Numbered from the stretch's first letter, positions 36,133 through 45,414 are shown. The stretch is DNA of 64,000 nt from Fusobacterium mortiferum (GCF_016900045.1 NZ_JACSNP010000007.1:28755-92754); one strand, 5' to 3'. The notes: generated from the sequence alone by a model not told the origin. Numbers and translations: made by a program.

Positions 36133-36957
36133 TTGAAGAGCGTAAGAAAAATTTTAGAAAACAAACAATTTTTAATATACCTATCTCTGAGTATAATTGT
36201 CATATTGATAGCGATATTAGCTCCAATTCTAGCCCCTAAAGATCCATACCATGCTGTTATGTTGGATTCCTTGAAACCACCTTCAAAGGAGTATATATTA
36301 GGAACTGATGTTTTAGGAAGAGATATTTTTTCAAGAATTATTTATGGAACAAGAACAACATTAGTGATGGCTTTTTCACTACTGGCAATAGTTTTTTTTG
36401 TTGGAGGAACATTGGGAGTTATAGCTGGGTTTTATGGTGGAATAGTAGATAATGTAATCATGAAAATATCAGATATGATGATGGCTTTTCCGGGATTAAT
36501 ACTAGCTATAGCAATAGCAGGTATACTTGGGCCAAGTACTTTTAATGCTGTTTTAGCAATAAGTTTAGTTACATGGCCTAGATATGCTAGACTAGCTAGA
36601 AGTTTAACTTTGAAAATAAGAAAAAATACATATATAGAAGTAGCAATAATGGGGGGAATAACACCTTTAAATCTATTTCTTAAATATCTATTGCCAAATA
36701 TCTTTCCTACAATGTTAGTTACAGCAACTATTGATATAGGTATGTTGATATTAGAGATAACATCTTTATCATTTCTAGGAGTAGGGGTACAGGCTCCAAT
36801 ACCAGAGTGGGGATTGATGTTAAATGAAGGAAGATTATATATATTTAAGGCCCCATGGTTAATATATTCACCTGGGATAGCAATTATAATAGTTGTTGTG
36901 ATATTTAACTTATTAGGGGATAGTATTAGAGATATATTAGATCCAAAAGAAAATTAA
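36133..36957 (+). CDS. Peptide/nickel ABC transporter permease (DppC type)
   Basis: A 274-residue second permease with the DppC/OppC pattern: a short N-terminal region, one helix, LKPPSKEYILGTDVLGRDIF (conserved GTD..GRD), then five helices with the EAA loop near EVAIMGGITPLNLFLKYLLP. It starts with TTG, supported by AAGGAG five bases upstream, only two bases after the dppB-like stop. Partner of the preceding permease. Confidence 0.92.
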   Translation: MKSVRKILENKQFLIYLSLSIIVILIAILAPILAPKDPYHAVMLDSLKPPSKEYILGTDVLGRDIFSRIIYGTRTTLVMAFSLLAIVFFVGGTLGVIAGFYGGIVDNVIMKISDMMMAFPGLILAIAIAGILGPSTFNAVLAISLVTWPRYARLARSLTLKIRKNTYIEVAIMGGITPLNLFLKYLLPNIFPTMLVTATIDIGMLILEITSLSFLGVGVQAPIPEWGLMLNEGRLYIFKAPWLIYSPGIAIIIVVVIFNLLGDSIRDILDPKEN

Positions 36958-36988
36958 AAAAATATAAGTATAAAGGAGAAGAATTTAA

Positions 36989-38539
36989 ATGAAAAAAGTA
37001 TTAAAATTTATTTCAATATTATGTTTAATATTGTTAACAGCCTGTGGAAAGGAGAAGGTTGAAAATAAAAATTCAGTAAGTGAAGTTAAGGAAATAGTAA
37101 TAGGAACACCTAGTTTTGCTAACACTTTAGAAACAACAGAACAGTATTTTAGTTGGACAGTAGCAAGATATGGAGTTGGAGAAACACTTACAAAATTTGA
37201 TGAAAAAGGAGAGTTAGTACCACTATTAGCAGAGAGTTGGGAAAATAGTAAAGATGGAAAAAGTTGGAAATTTAAAATAAGAGAGGGAGTAAAATTTTCA
37301 GATGGAACATTAATGACATCAGAAAGTGTAAAAAACTCTTTAGAGCGTACTTTTAAGTTAAATCAGAGAGCTAATACATTTTTTATTCCAAAGAGTATAG
37401 TAGCAGATAAAAATTATTTAATAATTGAAACTGAAAAGCCAGTGACAACACTTCCAGGATGTCTTGCAGATCCTCTTTTCATAATTGTAAATACAGAAGC
37501 TGATACAACAAAATTTGCTATGGAGGGACCTGTTTCAACAGGACCATATGTTGTAGAGAAATTTAATCCAACAGAGTATTGTTCAGTAGTTAGAAATGAA
37601 AATTACTGGGGAGGAGAGGTTCCATTTGATCGTGTGGTATTTAAATATATAAATGATCAAGCAACACGTTCTTTAGCACTACAAAGTGGAGAAATTCAAA
37701 TGGCATACAGTCTAAAGCCAGAAAATTTAGTTGATTTTAAAAATAATGATAAGTATAACATTCAAAGTATAAAGTCATTAAGAGGAACTTTTGCTTTTAT
37801 GAATGAAAATGGAATTTTAAAAGATAAAGTATTACGTCAAGCTATAAATAGAGCTTTGAATAAAGAGGTTTATACAGCTGTTTTATTAGGAGGAGCAGCA
37901 ACTCCAGGAAAAGCACCAGTACCACCAACATTAAATTTCGGATTTGATCAACTTGTTGATGAAAATACATATAATCCTGAAAATGCAAAGGAAATTTTAG
38001 CTAAGGCTGGATATAAAGATATTGATGGAGATGGGTATTTAGAAACTCCAGATGGGCAAAAAATAGAGTTAAACTTTATTATCTATACAAGTAGAGAAGA
38101 GTTAAAAGTTTATGCACAAGCGGCTCAAGTTAGTTTAAAAGAGATTGGAATAAAGGTAAAATTAATAACAGTAAGTTATGAAACAGTATTAAAATATAGA
38201 GATAGTGGAAATTTTGATTTACTTATATGGAATGTTTTAGTTGCTAATAGTGGAGATCCTGAAAACTATTTACGTGAGAACTGGTATAGTAAAGCTTCTA
38301 CAAATCAAACTGGATATAATAATCCAAAAGTAGATGCTTTATTAGATGAGCTTTCATCAGAGTTTGATCCTGATAAGAGAAGAGAGTTAATTATAGAAAT
38401 TCAACAACTTATAATGGATGATTGTGCAACAATATTCTTTGGATATGAAACTGCTTACTTAATCTCTTCAACAAAATTAAAAAATGTAGTGATGTATCCA
38501 ATGGATTACTATTGGTTAACAGATAAGATGTCATTTTAA
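36989..38539 (+). CDS. Peptide/nickel-binding lipoprotein (SBP family 5)
   Basis: A 516-residue extracytoplasmic binding protein. The signal peptide ends in a lipobox (LLTAC), so it is lipid-anchored. The family 5 (DppA/NikA) core is visible: LAESWENSKDGKSWKFKIRE, VKFSDGTLMTSESVKNSLER and GPYVVEKFNPTE. It binds the ligand for the two-permease, two-ATPase system of this operon. The size fits both peptide and nickel/metallophore-binding members. Confidence 0.92.
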   Translation: MKKVLKFISILCLILLTACGKEKVENKNSVSEVKEIVIGTPSFANTLETTEQYFSWTVARYGVGETLTKFDEKGELVPLLAESWENSKDGKSWKFKIREGVKFSDGTLMTSESVKNSLERTFKLNQRANTFFIPKSIVADKNYLIIETEKPVTTLPGCLADPLFIIVNTEADTTKFAMEGPVSTGPYVVEKFNPTEYCSVVRNENYWGGEVPFDRVVFKYINDQATRSLALQSGEIQMAYSLKPENLVDFKNNDKYNIQSIKSLRGTFAFMNENGILKDKVLRQAINRALNKEVYTAVLLGGAATPGKAPVPPTLNFGFDQLVDENTYNPENAKEILAKAGYKDIDGDGYLETPDGQKIELNFIIYTSREELKVYAQAAQVSLKEIGIKVKLITVSYETVLKYRDSGNFDLLIWNVLVANSGDPENYLRENWYSKASTNQTGYNNPKVDALLDELSSEFDPDKRRELIIEIQQLIMDDCATIFFGYETAYLISSTKLKNVVMYPMDYYWLTDKMSF

Positions 38540-38551
38540 ATAGGAGTGTAT

Positions 38552-39325
38552 ATGCTAACTTTAAAAAATATTGGGATAATTTATGAGAATGGAAAGGTAG
38601 CAGTTTCAGATTTTAATTTTGATATAAAAAAAGGTGAAATTATAGGTATAGTAGGTGAGAGTGGAAGTGGAAAATCCACTCTCATTAAAAGTATTGTAGG
38701 AGGACTTCCTGAAACTACTAAGATAGTAGGAGAAGTACTATTTGAAGGAAAAAACATTTTAAATGATAAGAAGTTTGAAAAGGGAAGAGATATAACAATC
38801 GTTTTTCAAGAGACACGTCATACTCTTAATCCTATTAGAAAGATAGGAAAGCAATATATTGAATATATTAGACAACATCTCAAAATCTCAAAGGAAGAAG
38901 CCGAAGCTAAAGCAATAGAGAATTTGAGGAAAACAAATCTTCCATCTCCAGAAAATATAATGAACAGTTATCCATATCAGTTGAGTGGAGGAATGTGCCA
39001 AAGAGTAGGAATAGCTATGGCTATGACATTTAATCCTAAAATATTATTAGCAGATGAACCTACAAGTGCTCTAGATGTAACAACACAAGCTCAGATTGTT
39101 ACTGAATTACTTCACATGAGAGAAAAATTTGGTACGACAATGGTAGTAGTGACACATAGCTTAGGAGTAGCTGCATATTTAGCTGATAGATTGGTTGTTA
39201 TGAAAGATGGAAAAATTGTTGAAACTGGAAAAACAGAAGAGGTTTTAAAAAATCCAAAGTCTGAATATACTAAATTATTAATAGCCTCTGTTCCTACTTT
39301 AGAGAGTGAGGAAAATTATGAGTAA
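38552..39325 (+). CDS. Peptide/nickel ABC ATPase (DppD type)
   Basis: A 257-residue ATPase. Walker A GESGSGKST, signature LSGGMCQR, Walker B ILLADEPTSALD and switch His in VVTHSLGV are intact. It lacks the C-terminal Cys-rich oligopeptide extension seen in its DppF-like partner, with which it should heterodimerise. ATG 38552 is preferred over GTG 38546 for RBS spacing. It overlaps the next gene by 8 bp. Confidence 0.92.
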   Translation: MLTLKNIGIIYENGKVAVSDFNFDIKKGEIIGIVGESGSGKSTLIKSIVGGLPETTKIVGEVLFEGKNILNDKKFEKGRDITIVFQETRHTLNPIRKIGKQYIEYIRQHLKISKEEAEAKAIENLRKTNLPSPENIMNSYPYQLSGGMCQRVGIAMAMTFNPKILLADEPTSALDVTTQAQIVTELLHMREKFGTTMVVVTHSLGVAAYLADRLVVMKDGKIVETGKTEEVLKNPKSEYTKLLIASVPTLESEENYE

Positions 39326-40262
39326 AAAAATATTAGAATTAAAAAATGTAAATAAGTATTTTATAACTTCTGATGGTAAAACTTTAAAAGCTTGTAATAA
39401 TATAAATTTAGATATAGAAGAGGGAAAAATTACAGGGATAGTAGGAGAGAGTGGATGTGGAAAATCAACTTTAGTGAGATTGATAGTCCAATTAGAGAAA
39501 CTAACTGAGGGTGAAATACTTTACAAAGGAAAAGATATTTCAAAATTTAATAAAAAGGAGTTAAGGGAGAATAGAAAAAATATTCAAATGATCTTCCAAG
39601 ATGCTCATGGAGCTTTTAATCCAAGAATGACAATAAAGGATATCCTAACAGAGCCACTTCTTAATTTTGGATTGATAAAAAAGGAAGAGAAAGAGAAGAA
39701 AGCAAAAGAGCTTTTAAATATGGTAGAGTTATCAAGTGATTACTTGAATGCTTATCCACATAATTTAAGTGGAGGACAGTTACAGAGGGTAGGAATAGCT
39801 AGAGCTATATCACTTAAACCTGAAATTCTTATTTGTGATGAGGCAACCTCAGCCTTAGATGTATCTATTCAAAAAAGTATAATAGAGCTTTTGAAAAAGA
39901 TACAGAGAGAAACAAATATGAGTATAATATTTATCTGTCATGATTTAGCTTTGGTACAGTCATTAGCTGATGAAGTTGTGGTTATGTATCTAGGGCATAT
40001 TGTCGAAAAATTAAAGAGTAAAAACTTAAAATTAGAAGCAAAACACCCATATACTCATGCTTTAATAAAGAGTGTATTAAGTTTGGAGAAAAATAATAGA
40101 TTGGAGATTTTAGAAGGGGATATTCCTAGTCCAATTCTATTAAAAGATGAGTGTCCTTTTGTTAATAGATGTAAATCAGCAATAGAGGTGTGTAAAGTTA
40201 AAAAGCCAAAAATGAAAAAATTTGATAGTGAACATGAAGTAATGTGTCACTTAGAGTTTTAA
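39318..40262 (+). CDS. Peptide/nickel ABC ATPase (DppF type)
   Basis: A 314-residue ATPase with Walker A GESGCGKST, signature LSGGQLQR, Walker B ILICDEATSALD and switch His FICHDLAL. The C-terminus carries the oligopeptide/dipeptide extension with Cys residues (CPFVNRCKSAIEVCKVKKP), the pattern of an iron-sulfur cluster site seen in DppD/DppF. Start ATG 39318 overlaps the previous gene. Last gene of the importer operon. Confidence 0.92.
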   Translation: MSKKILELKNVNKYFITSDGKTLKACNNINLDIEEGKITGIVGESGCGKSTLVRLIVQLEKLTEGEILYKGKDISKFNKKELRENRKNIQMIFQDAHGAFNPRMTIKDILTEPLLNFGLIKKEEKEKKAKELLNMVELSSDYLNAYPHNLSGGQLQRVGIARAISLKPEILICDEATSALDVSIQKSIIELLKKIQRETNMSIIFICHDLALVQSLADEVVVMYLGHIVEKLKSKNLKLEAKHPYTHALIKSVLSLEKNNRLEILEGDIPSPILLKDECPFVNRCKSAIEVCKVKKPKMKKFDSEHEVMCHLEF

Positions 40263-40270
40263 AAAGAGAT

Positions 40271-40321
40271 AATAAAAAGAGAGAAGGTAAGATAAAATTA
40301 TACTTTCTCTCTTTATTTTTT
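40271..40321. terminator. Terminator after the peptide/nickel ABC operon
   Basis: Long stem (40271-40289 with 40300-40318, one bulge and G-U pairs) followed by T residues, between convergent genes. Confidence 0.8.
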
Positions 40322-40372
40322 AGTAGTTTTTAAATAAAAATATCTAAGTAGACTAGGTATTACATTTGAATT

Positions 40373-41674
40373 TTAATTAGTTAAGGTCTTTTTTAATTGA
40401 GGGATTAAGAATATACCTCTTCCTAAATAGAAGACAAGTAGTGATAACCAAACGCCATTGTTTCCATAAATTGGTATTAAAAATTTCCAAGCTATGAAAA
40501 ATGAAATAAAAGCTAATACTGTAGATGTCATAATAGGAACTGTTTTAGCTGCTCCTGTAAACACTCCATAAAAAGTTAATCCTAAAAAAGCAATAGAAGG
40601 ATATAGTACTAACCAGATTGAGTATTTTTGAGTTAATATTAATATATTAGGAAGCTTTGTAAAGATTTCAATAATAGTTCTATTAAATAAGACAAACACT
40701 ATTGTAATTAAAATTGTTGCAATGATTCCCCAGAAAAAAGTTTGTTTCCAACAATTTTTCATAAGTGTATTATTTTTCTGTCCTCTAGCTCTTCCAGAGA
40801 ATACACTAGCTGTATTGGCAATTCCATCAAAAGCATATGAGAAAATTGACATTATTTGGAATAGTATAGCATTTGTAGCAAGAATATCTCCACCTAATCT
40901 AGAACTAGCCATGGTAAAGAGATTATTGTGAGATACTAAACAGAAAGTTCTAATCATTAAATCTCTATTTACACATAAAATATTTATAATCTCTTTTTTA
41001 TTTATAATAGATTTAAAATCTAAATATTTATGATAAGAGTATGGAGTAATAAATATTATTCCAAGAATAGTTGAAAAAATTTGTGAGATAAGAGTAGCAT
41101 AAGCAACTCCTTCAACTTTATAATCTAAGAATATAACAAATAAAATATCTAAAAGTATATTCAATAGATTACCAGAGATTTGCATAGTCATAGAAGATTT
41201 GACATTTCCTAATCCCATAAGCCAACCTAAAAGTACATAATTTGTCAAAACAAAGGGAGCTCCCCATATAAGTATTTTAAAATAAGTATAAGCTACTTTT
41301 TGAATATTAATATCTGGATTAATAAACTTCATAGAACTTTCAAAAATTAAGTTTTGTGAAATAATCATAATGAAACTAATAATAAAAGCTATTAATAGTG
41401 GACGGAAAAAAACATCACTAATATCTTTTTTATTTGTATAATGACTTGATTGAGCACTATAAGCAGTGGTGCTCACTCTTAAAAATCCAAATATCCAATA
41501 GATAGTATTGAAAATTAAGGTTCCAATAGAAACACCTGAAATAAAATTAGTATTATTTAACTTTCCAATAACTGCCATATCAGCTGCCCCTAATAAAGGT
41601 TGAGTTATTGTAGAAAGAATAAAAGGGATCATAAGACTTAAAAACATCTTATTAGTAATATTGTTGTTTGTCAT
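40373..41674 (-). CDS. MATE family efflux protein (DinF-like)
   Basis: A 433-residue polytopic membrane protein with about twelve helices. The N-terminal FLSLMIPFILSTITQPLLGA and ADMAVIGKLNNTNFISGVSI segments, and ARGQKNN, fit the DinF-like MATE branch. The frame extends to ATG 41692, but GGAGAG lies seven bases before ATG 41674, which is therefore preferred. Third MATE gene of the window, monocistronic and convergent with the ABC operon. Substrate unknown. Confidence 0.9.
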   Translation of the reverse strand: MTNNNITNKMFLSLMIPFILSTITQPLLGAADMAVIGKLNNTNFISGVSIGTLIFNTIYWIFGFLRVSTTAYSAQSSHYTNKKDISDVFFRPLLIAFIISFIMIISQNLIFESSMKFINPDINIQKVAYTYFKILIWGAPFVLTNYVLLGWLMGLGNVKSSMTMQISGNLLNILLDILFVIFLDYKVEGVAYATLISQIFSTILGIIFITPYSYHKYLDFKSIINKKEIINILCVNRDLMIRTFCLVSHNNLFTMASSRLGGDILATNAILFQIMSIFSYAFDGIANTASVFSGRARGQKNNTLMKNCWKQTFFWGIIATILITIVFVLFNRTIIEIFTKLPNILILTQKYSIWLVLYPSIAFLGLTFYGVFTGAAKTVPIMTSTVLAFISFFIAWKFLIPIYGNNGVWLSLLVFYLGRGIFLIPQLKKTLTN

Positions 41675-41820
41675 TTGAAACTCTCCATTCATATTATATT
41701 AGACAATAACAGTCCAGAAAAAATTATAACATATAAATTAAATTATAACAATCAAATATTTTTTTTCTTAAAAAATTAAAAAATCTAAATTAAAATGACA
41801 ACTAAAATTTGTTTGAAAAC

Positions 41821-41849
41821 TTGACTTTTTTTAAAATTTTTGATAGACT
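41821..41849 (+). promoter_or_regulatory. Promoter of the amino-acid-type binding protein gene
   Basis: TTGACT (41821-41826), 17-bp spacer and TAGACT (41844-41849) preceded by TGA. Confidence 0.6.
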
Positions 41850-41913
41850 AATCAAGGCTAAAATAGAACTATTATTTAATAGTTGTTATTTTTAAATTAA
41901 TTTAGGAGGAGTA

Positions 41914-42675
41914 ATGAAATTTATTTACAATTTAGTAAAGACAATGTTTTTTATGCTATGGTGTATTAGCTCATTTGCTGTAGATGCCACTGAGGAGGTT
42001 GCTGAAGAGAAAATTTATAAGATAGCAACTGACGTATATTTTCCACCTTTTGAATATGAGAATAAAGATGGAAAATTTGTAGGGATTGATGTGGATTTAT
42101 TAGAAGCCTTAGCAAAAGAACAAAATTTTAAATATGAGCTTTTACCTCTTGGGTTCCAAAGTTCAATGGATGCTCTAGAGAGAGGAGAGGTAGATGCTAT
42201 ATTTTCAGGAATGTCGATAACAGAAGCTCGTAAAGAGGTATATGATTTTTCTGAACCATATTTAGCAACAGGATTAGCATTAGTTGTAGAGGAGAATTCA
42301 CCGATAGCTTCATATGAGGATTTAGAGGGCAGAACTGTAACTGTAAAAAGAGGTACATCAGGTTGTGAGTTTGTAGAAAAAATATCTCAAAAATATGATT
42401 TTAATGTATTATATTTAGATGATGATATGAACTTGGTAGAAGATGTGGCATTAAAGTTATCAGATGCTTGTTTTGAGGATATTATATTTATAGAATATAA
42501 TATTGCAAATGGTTTGAAGGTAAAAACTCCTGTGGGAGAAGAGGATTATTCTGAGTGTGCTGTTATGGTTAAAAAAGGTGAAAATAAAGAGTTAATAGAA
42601 AAAATAAATAATGGATTAATGACTTTAAAAAATAACGGGACATATAATAAAATAATTGATAAATATCTAAAATAA
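41914..42675 (+). CDS. Amino-acid ABC-type periplasmic binding protein (SBP family 3)
   Basis: A 253-residue PBP2 protein. The signal peptide (about residues 1-23, FFMLWCISSFAVDA) has no clear lipobox, so it is probably soluble in the periplasm. Family 3 hallmarks are FPPFEYENKDGKFVGIDVDL, DAIFSGMSITEARKEVYDFS and RGTSGCEFVEK. It likely binds a polar amino acid. No permease or ATPase is adjacent, so it is an orphan here. Followed by a terminator and a decayed family 5 binding-protein gene. Confidence 0.9.
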   Translation: MKFIYNLVKTMFFMLWCISSFAVDATEEVAEEKIYKIATDVYFPPFEYENKDGKFVGIDVDLLEALAKEQNFKYELLPLGFQSSMDALERGEVDAIFSGMSITEARKEVYDFSEPYLATGLALVVEENSPIASYEDLEGRTVTVKRGTSGCEFVEKISQKYDFNVLYLDDDMNLVEDVALKLSDACFEDIIFIEYNIANGLKVKTPVGEEDYSECAVMVKKGENKELIEKINNGLMTLKNNGTYNKIIDKYLK

Positions 42676-42691
42676 TTTCTAAGTTATATTG

Positions 42692-42728
42692 AAGAGATTG
42701 TAAATTCTTAACTACAATCTCTTTTTTT
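42692..42728 (+). terminator. Terminator after the binding-protein gene
   Basis: Perfect stem AAGAGATTGTA (42692-42702) with TACAATCTCTT (42713-42723) followed by T residues. Confidence 0.85.
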
Positions 42729-42755
42729 ATTTTGAAAAACTTTGTGTTTCAAAGC

Positions 42756-42785
42756 TTGACTTTTTTTTTGGTACACTAGTATAAA
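42756..42785 (+). promoter_or_regulatory. Promoter left in front of the decayed SBP gene
   Basis: TTGACT (42756-42761), 18-bp spacer, TATAAA (42780-42785). Confidence 0.5.
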
Positions 42786-42835
42786 GGTATTAATTTTTTT
42801 ATGTAGAGATGTATAAAAAAATTAACATATATTAA

Positions 42836-44011
42836 AATAAGGGAGAAGTAACTCTATATTTACTAGCAGAATATAAACGTAATGATGAAATGGAAATGTA
42901 TTGTAAATTGAGAGATGATATATATTTTTCAAATGGAGATGCAATAACTTCCTATGATGTAAAAGAGTCTTTAGAAAGTTATTTAAAAGATGGATATATG
43001 AATAACTTATATTCTTCAATAAAACAAATTAAAGTTTTAAATGATAAAGAGTTTTTAATTATATTAAATTATCCAGATAATGAACTAGAAATTGGACTGA
43101 CAAATCCATTAATGTCTATATTAAAAAGAGTAAATGGGGAGATAGTTACAAGTGGAAGATATGCAATTAAAGATATCGGAAAAAATACACTTGAATTAAA
43201 GAGAAATGAATACTATTTTGAGGAAAACTATCCTTTTGAAAATGTTGATATAAAAGGAGAATTAAGTAGTTATCAAAGAGTTATTAATTCATTAAATTTA
43301 CCAAATTATTATTCTTATGATTTATATCAAGAAGATATTGATACAGCTAGAAAAATAGGGGATTTAAAAGGAAAAGGAGTAATAGAAGACACTGTTTATG
43401 ATATAATATCGTTAGTTTTTGGTGAAAGAAAGGATTACTCACTAGAAGATAAAAAGGCTTTAGAATCTCTTTTAAATCGTGATGCAACTACTATTTATCC
43501 AAAAGAGATGTTTGATGTACAGATATCGGTATTAGAAAAAAAATATACTAAGGAAGAAGCTATTAAAGTTTTGAAAAAGAGCGGTATATTTAATGAAAAA
43601 ATAAAAATTATGTGTTTAAATACTATTCATAATAGAAATTTTGTTCAATATGTAGCACATGATTTAATAGATAGTGGTTTAGAAGTAGAGATTGAAGTAT
43701 TCAATTTAGATAAATTTTTGAAGAGATTAAGATCAAAAGAGTATGACATAGCGTTATACAATATAACTATTAATAAAATATATCCTATAACAAGTTTAGA
43801 AAAAACAATAGTTGGAGAGATAATGGATTATGAATTAGAGGATTCATTATTAACATTCTTTAACTTATTTAAAGTAGAGAAAAATAAGGAATATAGAGAG
43901 AGAATTATTGATAAAATTTTCCATCTTACATATAGTAGTAGATATTTTATTCCTTTAGCACATAAACAAACTTATATACTAAAAAATAAAAATATGGTAG
44001 GAATGAGATAG
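42836..44011 (+). pseudogene. N-terminally truncated SBP family 5 gene
   Basis: An open frame of about 390 codons homologous to the DppA/OppA family. LLAEYKRNDEMEMYCKLRDD then IYFSNGDAITSYDVKESLES corresponds to the conserved LAESW...FKLR..V.FSDG....DVK.SLER region. Homology extends upstream of the first in-frame ATG (42890) to about 42842, where no ATG, GTG or TTG is available before the stop at 42833. The signal peptide and roughly the first 60 residues are missing. A promoter remains upstream, so a 5' deletion of a formerly functional gene is the simplest reading. Initiation at ATG 42890 would give a cytosolic 373-aa product. Confidence 0.7.
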
Positions 44012-44022
44012 TTTAAAATATG

Positions 44023-44056
44023 GTAGAAATCATCTTAATGGTTTCTACTTTTTTTT
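44023..44056 (+). terminator. Terminator after the SBP remnant
   Basis: Stem GTAGAAATCAT (44023-44033) with ATGGTTTCTAC (44038-44048) followed by a T-tract. It insulates the TPP riboswitch downstream. Confidence 0.8.
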
Positions 44057-44137
44057 ATAAAAAAGGCGAATCAGTACACATAGCAGGAAAAATTTTATTT
44101 CAACTGTTCAAATATAATAAAAAATGGTATAATGAAC

Positions 44138-44212
44138 AGAACGGGAGCTAAGAGGCTGAGAGGAATTAATATTCGACCGTCAGAACCTATCTAGGTAATG
44201 CTAGAAAGGAAA
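44138..44212 (+). ncRNA. TPP riboswitch (THI box), thiB-like gene
   Basis: The conserved blocks GGGAGC, GGCTGAGAGG, GACCGTCAGAACCT and GGTAATGCTAGAAAGGAA are in order. A TATAAT (44128-44133) lies just upstream. The 3' end of the aptamer runs straight into the AAGGAAAGGAG ribosome binding site and no terminator lies before the ATG, so translational control is likely. Confidence 0.85.
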
Positions 44213-44224
44213 GGAGAGAAAAGT

Positions 44225-45196
44225 ATGAAAAAAATTTTATTAACTTGCCTATTTGTAGGAGGAGCAACAACTATCAACGCTGAGGAGATAACTATCTATG
44301 GACCAAGTTCGATGAAATGGATAGAGAAGGAGTACGGAAAGGTATTTCAGAAAGAAACAGGAGATACTATAAAGTTTGTCTCTATAGATGGGATTGTTGG
44401 AAGGCTAAAACTGGAAAAGAAAAGACCAAAGGCAGATATTGTAGTAGGACTTACAGAGTTAACTACAGAGATGGCTAAAAGAGAGGGACTAATATTACCA
44501 TATGTTCCTCAAAATATTGGAAATATTAAAAATAAAAATTTCAAAATGAGTAGTGATTATGTTATTCCAATGGATTATGGTGTTTTAGCAATAAATTACA
44601 ATAAGGAAAAGATTTCAGTACCACCTAAAAATTTAAAAGAGTTGGAGAAATTTAATAAGCAACTTATGGTAGAAAATCCAAAAGTATCAATTACTGGAGA
44701 GGAAGCGTTACAATGGAGTATAGCTCTTTATGGTGAAAATTGGTTAGAGTTTTGGAAGGAATTAAAACCAGCTATATATAGTGTAGAGCCTGGTTGGAGT
44801 GAAGCCTTTGCTAAATTTACAGCAGGAGAAGCACCTATGATGATAGGGTATGCTACAAGTAATCTATTTTTTACAGGCGAGGATTCTTCAAAATATGATA
44901 GTTTCTTATTAGAAGATGGAAGTTTTATTTATCAAGAGGGAGTTTCACTTGTGAATAAAAAAGAGGTTAAAGCTGGAGCTAAGAAATTTATGGAGAGAGT
45001 TTTGAGTGATGATTTCCAAAAAATAATGAGTGAAGAGAATTATATGTTCCCAGTAACAAATGTAGAGGTAAGTGATGGATTTAAAAATGTTCCACTACCT
45101 GAAAAAAGTGTAAAATTGACTAGGGAACAGATAGATAATTTAATAGAGAATTTGAATAATTATAAGACACAACTAATAGAGGTATTAAAAAATTAA
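44225..45196 (+). CDS. Thiamine/TPP-type ABC binding protein (ThiB-like)
   Basis: A 323-residue periplasmic binding protein (SBP family 1, ThiB/TbpA-like). The signal peptide MKKILLTCLFVGGATTINA is cleaved after Ala and lacks a clear lipobox. Features include ITIYGPSSMKWIEKEYGKVF, KADIVVGLTELTTEMAK and PMDYGVLAINYN. The TPP riboswitch directly upstream supports thiamine, TPP or a precursor as ligand. ATG 44225 is correctly spaced from GGAGAG. No permease or ATPase follows, so the partners must be elsewhere. Confidence 0.85.
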   Translation: MKKILLTCLFVGGATTINAEEITIYGPSSMKWIEKEYGKVFQKETGDTIKFVSIDGIVGRLKLEKKRPKADIVVGLTELTTEMAKREGLILPYVPQNIGNIKNKNFKMSSDYVIPMDYGVLAINYNKEKISVPPKNLKELEKFNKQLMVENPKVSITGEEALQWSIALYGENWLEFWKELKPAIYSVEPGWSEAFAKFTAGEAPMMIGYATSNLFFTGEDSSKYDSFLLEDGSFIYQEGVSLVNKKEVKAGAKKFMERVLSDDFQKIMSEENYMFPVTNVEVSDGFKNVPLPEKSVKLTREQIDNLIENLNNYKTQLIEVLKN

Positions 45197-45204
45197 AATC
45201 ATAC

Positions 45205-45233
45205 TTGAAAAAAACTGAAAACTATGATAGAAT
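45205..45233 (+). promoter_or_regulatory. Promoter of the pyr operon leader
   Basis: TTGAAA (45205-45210), 17-bp spacer and TAGAAT (45228-45233) preceded by TGA (extended -10). Transcription should start near 45240. Confidence 0.75.
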
Positions 45234-45269
45234 AGCAAAGATATATGTAGAGAGTAAGGAGGAGTAGAG

Positions 45270-45392
45270 ATGAGAAATTTTATAGATAAGCTAAAAGATA
45301 TGCACTCTATTTCTATTTTATTTTCTAATTATTTTATATTTTTTAAGAATTATATTTATAATGATATTAAAGGAATGTTAACTCTCTTTTAA
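45270..45392 (+). CDS. pyrB leader peptide (40 aa), pyrL-like
   Basis: A short ORF starting MRNFIDKLKDMH with AAGGAGG seven bases before ATG. Its middle is very T-rich (TTTCTATTTTATTTTC followed by ATTTTATATTTTTT), coding Ile, Leu, Phe, Ser and Tyr. The TAA at 45390-45392 lies inside the loop side of the downstream terminator, so translation to the end would prevent the hairpin. This is the E. coli pyrBI attenuator design. Translation and UTP dependence are inferred. No similarity to E. coli PyrL is expected, since only U-richness matters. Confidence 0.65.
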   Translation: MRNFIDKLKDMHSISILFSNYFIFFKNYIYNDIKGMLTLF

Positions 45393-45414
45393 AGGGAGAG
45401 CCATTCCTTTTTTT
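45369..45414 (+). terminator. Attenuator terminator in front of pyrB
   Basis: Outer stem AAAGGAATG (45369-45377) with CATTCCTTT (45402-45410), inner stem CTCTC/GAGAG, and a T-tract to 45414. The leader ORF reads through its 5' arm. Confidence 0.88.
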
